Of a stretch of 64,000 nt of DNA, positions 59,907-64,000 are shown one piece after another. A program made the position numbers and the translations under genes. Location of the stretch: the NCBI GenBank assembly GCA_022496205.1, contig WTXD01000003.1:1116001-1180000 (forward strand), given 5' to 3'. The first letter of the stretch is position 1; each line of letters begins with the position of its first letter. The notes beneath the pieces were generated by a model. It worked only from the letters and a program-made list of their open reading frames with translations, ran no database searches and had not been told where the DNA came from. This stretch comes from Gloeopeniophorella convolvens (lineage: Eukaryota > Basidiomycota > Agaricomycetes > Russulales).

Positions 59907-60621
59907 GGCCCTGATGCGACGACGAGCTTTGGACCCGCCCGACGGCCGACTGAATACAATGTTTTAAGCTGAAGCTTTGATCCCGCAACGTAGCTGGCGG
60001 GTTTGCTATGTTCCGGATAGCGTTTTAATATCAATGTCAGGGCCGCGGAGACTTCGATGAAAGCTTGGATGACGCTGGGGAGAGAATGGAAGGTAAGTAG
60101 ACTGTAGACAGCAACAATGAGGACGGAGGGCCGTGCCCGACTCCCGAAGCTGGACCTTGGCGCTGACCGCGCCCTGACGTAAAACTCAACGCACAAACAG
60201 TGACCGGCCCGCGCGAGTTAGCGATAGTGGCTGGGACTAATGATAGCTGTGATCCCATTTTTGCAAATGAACGTGGAACAGTCGAACAGTTGAACAGCTG
60301 GAACACTACAACCGGTCTAACTTGATGAGTGGGGCGCATGGCGGCGTAACCACTAGGCTACGATGAATCCCAGACACGCGTTACTGGCCGCCAGTATCCG
60401 CAGAACTCCGCGGAAACCTCCACACCGATATACCGGGAATCAAGTCTATTTGGGCTAGTGGTACAGATGATAATAAGAGGTTACAACATCCCAAATCGAA
60501 GGCATGATCGTGCTAGGCATGAGTAGTCGTCACGTCAGTCGTAACAATGTAGACTCTCCATCATGTCAGATGGAGCAGCGGCGGTGCCCGGAACAATGAT
60601 AACGGACTGTCGGTGGAGAGT
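59907..60621. other. Gap without recognisable gene
   Basis: Short frames only. At about 60325-60360 the minus strand contains TAGCCTAGTGG, a perfect RNA-polymerase-III A-box match, but no proper B box or cloverleaf, so no tRNA is called. Confidence 0.35.
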
Positions 60622-61225
60622 TCAGAAGAGTGCGTGGGCGAGCGCCGGCAGCGCCGCGATGAACAGCAGGAAAATGGAGCGGGCGTTCCATTCCTGGCAA
60701 TGTGTTTCGGATTCCGTGTTCTGTTGTGTTGTGGGCGTTTCCGGAACGGCGGCGCAGTGGGTTTGTACCCGGTCCTTCAGCGTGCTGAAGAGGCTCTGCA
60801 CGCTTCGCTTCATACTGAGGGCGCCGGACGTCATCTCTAGCGTGTCGGACGACCTAAAAAAAGGTTGAGTGTGAGCGTGGGTAAGCCAGGGAAAGGCCAA
60901 CTGCCAACGTACGGGAGCACTTCTGTCTCCAGCCAGTTTGGAGATGCAGTATCGTTCCATGGCTCGAGGGGCCGGCTAAAAGGGTAGCGACGGGGAACGG
61001 TTAACCGTTGGCTCTAAGCGGCGATGATATTGCAACTGACCATTGCGCGAGTGGGACCCTGCCGAGCGACGAAGGGGAGACTGCGAGTGCAAGCCCTGGG
61101 ATCGATGGGGTATCGGGCAGAGGGTACTTGAGGGCGTCGATGACAAGGCCGGATATACTTGTTGCCTGAACCGCGTAGGCAAGGACGAGGAGCGAGAGGA
61201 GAGCTGCGGAGAGAAGGGAGCGCAT
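60622..61225 (-). CDS. Small secreted/surface protein with signal peptide and C-terminal hydrophobic tail
   Basis: Start at 61225: MRSLLSAALLSLLVLAYAVQ is a classical signal peptide. A short mature part (SGLVIDALKYPLPDTPSIPG; LAVSPSSLGRVPLAQ) leads to an intron of about 66 bp. Next come CRPLEPWNDTASPNWLETEV (one N-glycosylation site, NDT), a 56-bp intron, then SSDTLEMTSGALSMKRSVQS, LFSTLKDRVQTHC and a Thr/Gln-rich segment. The C-terminus is hydrophobic (SIFLLFIAALPALAHALF), which fits a GPI signal. About 155 residues with three cysteines after the signal peptide. I do not recognise the family. The model rests on three exons that stay open only when joined this way and on the matched N- and C-terminal targeting signals. 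Confidence 0.55.
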
Positions 61226-62422
61226 GAGTCTCAGAGCTCGATTCCTGGCCAGGTGGTGTGAGGGGTTGCAACAGCTCGTGTGCACGGCTTTAAAGGGGAG
61301 GATGCATGGGGCATCGCCCGTATTGGGCAGGAACCGTGGCATGGCCCAAGGCATGCAGAGCCAACTTTGGGCAAGCTTCTGGATCCCAGAGGACGTCAGA
61401 TGATAGCCACTCACCGAGCTTCGAAGCTGCCATCAGTCTCAGGCTGCCGATGCTGTCCGAGGATCTGACAGAAAGACGGGTCTTGACACGGGAGATCATA
61501 CGGGGCATGCAGGGGAATGTGGCGGTAGGGGGACGGAGTGCACGAGGACGGCACGTCTGCTGGCCGCTATTTTTAAGTGGTGGGAGGTGCGACATCAGTT
61601 TAAGGGGCGAACCGTCAGATGTCAGATCTGACGTGTTTTTGGAGGCTGGGACTGGAGGGCGTGTCCAAGGAGCCGGGACGAGTGAGGGTGGGATAACGGA
61701 AGCATTGCTGTGCTATTGTGTTCTGCTTCTGGGAGGAGCGCCAGCAGGCGCCAGCTTCGCGCGGCAACTTTGCTAATGGCCTTAAGCGTAGCGGCCGTCG
61801 CGCGGCGTCGCCTTTCGCGCTCCTCGGCCCCGGCGTTCTCCGCTTCTCGCCTAGATTGCCAGGCCCTCTCCGAGCTTCTCAATCTTGCCCTTAATCGCGC
61901 TCACGCCCTCGGACTCACCGACACCTTTCACTCTTATCTAAGAGGTGCATTGTGTGCGCAGCACTCGCGATCATCTTGATCACACGTATCCAGTTGCTCA
62001 CACCACCCAATCGCACTACATCGCGCTACCCCAAGGGGACGCTGATTTACCCGTCCTCGTCAGAGCCTGTCCTTTCATGCGGCCCACTGGAGCACGAGTC
62101 ACCCCCCTGCACACTTATTCCGGCCTCTTACTGATCGATGCATCGCGTAAACATCTTTACCATCTATCGTATGATCAGTATATCTCCCGTAGAGTTGTTG
62201 CAGAGACGAGAGCTTCGCGGTCTGACACAACCGCGCCGTGCCTTGCGGAAATTGCACTGTCTGATACCCGCCGACACCCTGCACACCTAAGCGGGCCCGC
62301 GACCATCACGACAGGGAGGGGTGATTGCGACGAGGGTCAATATCGTAAGGTACAACGCGGGGACCCACACGACAAATACGGCGGATGAGCAGGGGTGTGC
62401 CCTGATGCGGCATTTGAGGCGC
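61226..62422. other. 1.2-kb gap without supported gene
   Basis: Plus-strand frames of 60-156 codons and a minus-strand one (61622-61882) overlap. None shows a motif or clear exon structure. The right end is the 3' region of the rhomboid gene. Confidence 0.35.
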
Positions 62423-64000
62423 TTATGGTGCCCGCTTTGCAGGGTCGGATTTCAGGGCATGGACGCGCACCGCGTCCCACATGCGCATTCCGTATGTGTA
62501 GTACAGCGCGCCGAACGCCGCCCCGCCCAGGTGTGCGTAGTGGTCGAAGAGCCTGCCAGCCACACGAGGTCGATAACAGGTGTGTTAGCAAACGCGCGGG
62601 GTGCAGATCGCGGAACGTAGAAGCACGTACCGCCACCCGCGCAAGACGCCAATGCAGTCTAGTAGGACGAGGCCACCCACGCCGTATTGGATGGAGAACG
62701 ACGGCGTCGGGGGAAACACAAGTGAAACCTCAGCATCCGGGAACGCAAGCGCGGAGATGATGACGGTGCCGTAAATCGCGCCGGACGCCCCGAGGGAGGG
62801 TAAGATCGTTGACGCAGCGGTAGCAGCGTCACCAACGGGCCGTGCATTGGATTTGGCTGCGGAGGAGAGCGAGGAGGAGAGCGTGCCGATGACCCCCGGG
62901 GCCGCTTGCTCGCCCGGCTGAACGAGCTTAGCGACCATGCGGGGATACAGTATGCGCGTCGTCACGAGGTGTGACGCCAGGGAGGAGCAGAGACCAGCTA
63001 TAGTCCCAAAAGATCAGTTTATATGTAGGAGCACGGCTTGGCTGAACGATTACCGGAGAGGTAAAGTGCAAGGAAGTGATAGGTTGCGGTGGACTCTCGT
63101 AGGTGAGAAGGCGCATTCATCTGCTCGCGGGTCAGCCATGTTGATGTGGCCGAGGCTATGTATCGACAGGGTTAGACGTGCTAAACCCAATGGGGCACGT
63201 AACTTGCGTACCGAAACTCGTCAGGGCCATGCAATTGAACAGCAAATGCAGAAAGGATGAATGGCTGCCGAAACGTCACATCGGCTGCGGAGGACATACA
63301 TATCATGTCGTCTCACCTGAACATCGACGTCAGCATGGTGTAGGTCTTTCCGCTGAGCGGGTGGTGGGTGAAGTGGGACATCATGAAGGGCCGGAGCACG
63401 GGGACCTGCCATGCAGCCCATACCGCAACGTTCGCAGCTGCGATGGCATAACCTGCCCGCCGGCCCTCGGACGCGTTGAGGTACATCTCGGCCAGGCGCG
63501 CATACGAATGCAGAATCAGGCTCTTCACAATGATTGGAGACTCAGAGAGAGTCTCTGACAGACTGTTCACGCGTGCTTGGATTTTCTGTGGCAAGGAGCG
63601 CGCCCGGGTGAGTGCGGAAGGCATATGTGGCTCCGAGGCACCACGGACCTTCAGCAGAATCTGGGTCTGCGCCATGCGCATGTCGCCCGTCGTGGGCACA
63701 ATGGCGCTCCGCCCGCTCATGTTCATGAGGAAGCCCGTCCAGAAGTTCGTCTCGACGTTGGTGTTGTGCGCCGCGACGACATACACGAGTGCCGAGGCGC
63801 CGACCACGTACTGCGACAGGCACTCAGCTACCAGCGTCAGCGGCGCAGTGTCCACGCACAAGTATGTGTTTTCCCACTACCGGACGCTTGACGGTCTCCG
63901 CGAAGGACTGCACACCATTGGTGGCGCGAGCGACCTGCTCGCGGAAAGACGGGGCGCCTCCTGGCTGTGTGGGCGCATTCCGTAGCTCGCGAGGGAAGCG
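62423..64000 (-). CDS. Rhomboid serine protease, mitochondrial Pcp1/PARL-like, 5' end outside window
   Basis: Intramembrane protease. Exons read from the right edge: a hydrophilic N-terminal part (EQVARATNGVQSFAETVKRP), then an N-terminal helix region with VGASALVYVVAAHNTNVETN. Next are a linker (RMAQTQILLKVRG; LSESPIIVKSLILHSYARLA) and membrane segments (AGYAIAAANVAVWAAWQVPV; RPFMMSHFTHHPLSGKTYTM). Then come SHSSFLHLLFNCMALTSF (the HxxxN oxyanion helix) and ESTATYHFLALYLSAGLCSS. The catalytic serine lies in LGASGAIYGTVIISAL, and the catalytic histidine in DHYAHLGGAAFGALYYTYG. The stop is at 62423. The extra N-terminal helix and linker fit the mitochondrial 1+6 type, which processes cytochrome-c peroxidase and dynamin-like Mgm1 in yeast. 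Introns are regular and the seen part is intact. The start codon is not in the window. Confidence 0.88.

Noticed and set aside
60325..60365. tRNA- or SINE-like A box on the minus strand (TAGCCTAGTGG)
   Set aside because: No matching B box, acceptor stem or anticodon arm could be drawn.
61945..62388. Plus-strand frame of 147 codons
   Set aside because: No family resemblance or exon partners; overlaps other frames equally open by chance.

Overview
The window is nuclear DNA of a filamentous basidiomycete, most likely an Agaricomycete. Genes are split by many short GT-AG introns (about 45-70 bp), the spacing is compact, and several proteins belong to families typical of mushroom-forming fungi. 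No bacterial, viral or organellar signal was seen. Gene models were assembled by eye from reading frames, splice signals and remembered family motifs; no search was run.

Layout. 0-6 kb: end of an acidic-tailed protein, exosome cap subunit RRP4, a MYND-finger protein, and exon-junction protein Y14. 6-21 kb: an HP1-type chromodomain protein, a membrane protein with octapeptide repeats, a disordered protein, a Sir2 deacetylase tail-to-tail with a KAT14-like acetyltransferase, and a DUF1771-Smr protein. 21-28.5 kb: a DUF2015 protein, a possible chorismate-lyase-fold protein, an F-box protein and an uncharacterised protein. 28.9-33.4 kb: a divergent histone H3/H4 pair split by an apparently intact 3,161-bp Mutator-like element (MULE) with terminal inverted repeats and a 9-bp target duplication. 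35-48 kb: NUP85, a small cysteine-rich protein, an F-BAR/RhoGAP protein, an F-box protein and a second, uninterrupted H4/H3 pair. 48-64 kb: a GPI-type aspartic protease, a tandem duplication of an F-box-like gene (one copy frameshifted, the other flanked by a CACTA-type MITE), a family-16 methyltransferase, a small surface protein and a mitochondrial-type rhomboid protease running off the end.

The common thread is chromatin: HP1, Sir2, a histone-type acetyltransferase and two H3/H4 pairs lie within 42 kb. Several conserved coding regions lack exactly one base (H4 copy 2, the protease twice, F-box copy 1 two or three times, probably the first gene), often in short G or A runs. This points either to local decay or to uncorrected sequencing errors. 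I found no convincing undescribed multi-gene system. The strongest observations are the MULE inside the histone promoter, the microexons and odd donor in the Sir2 gene, and the dated MITE insertion.
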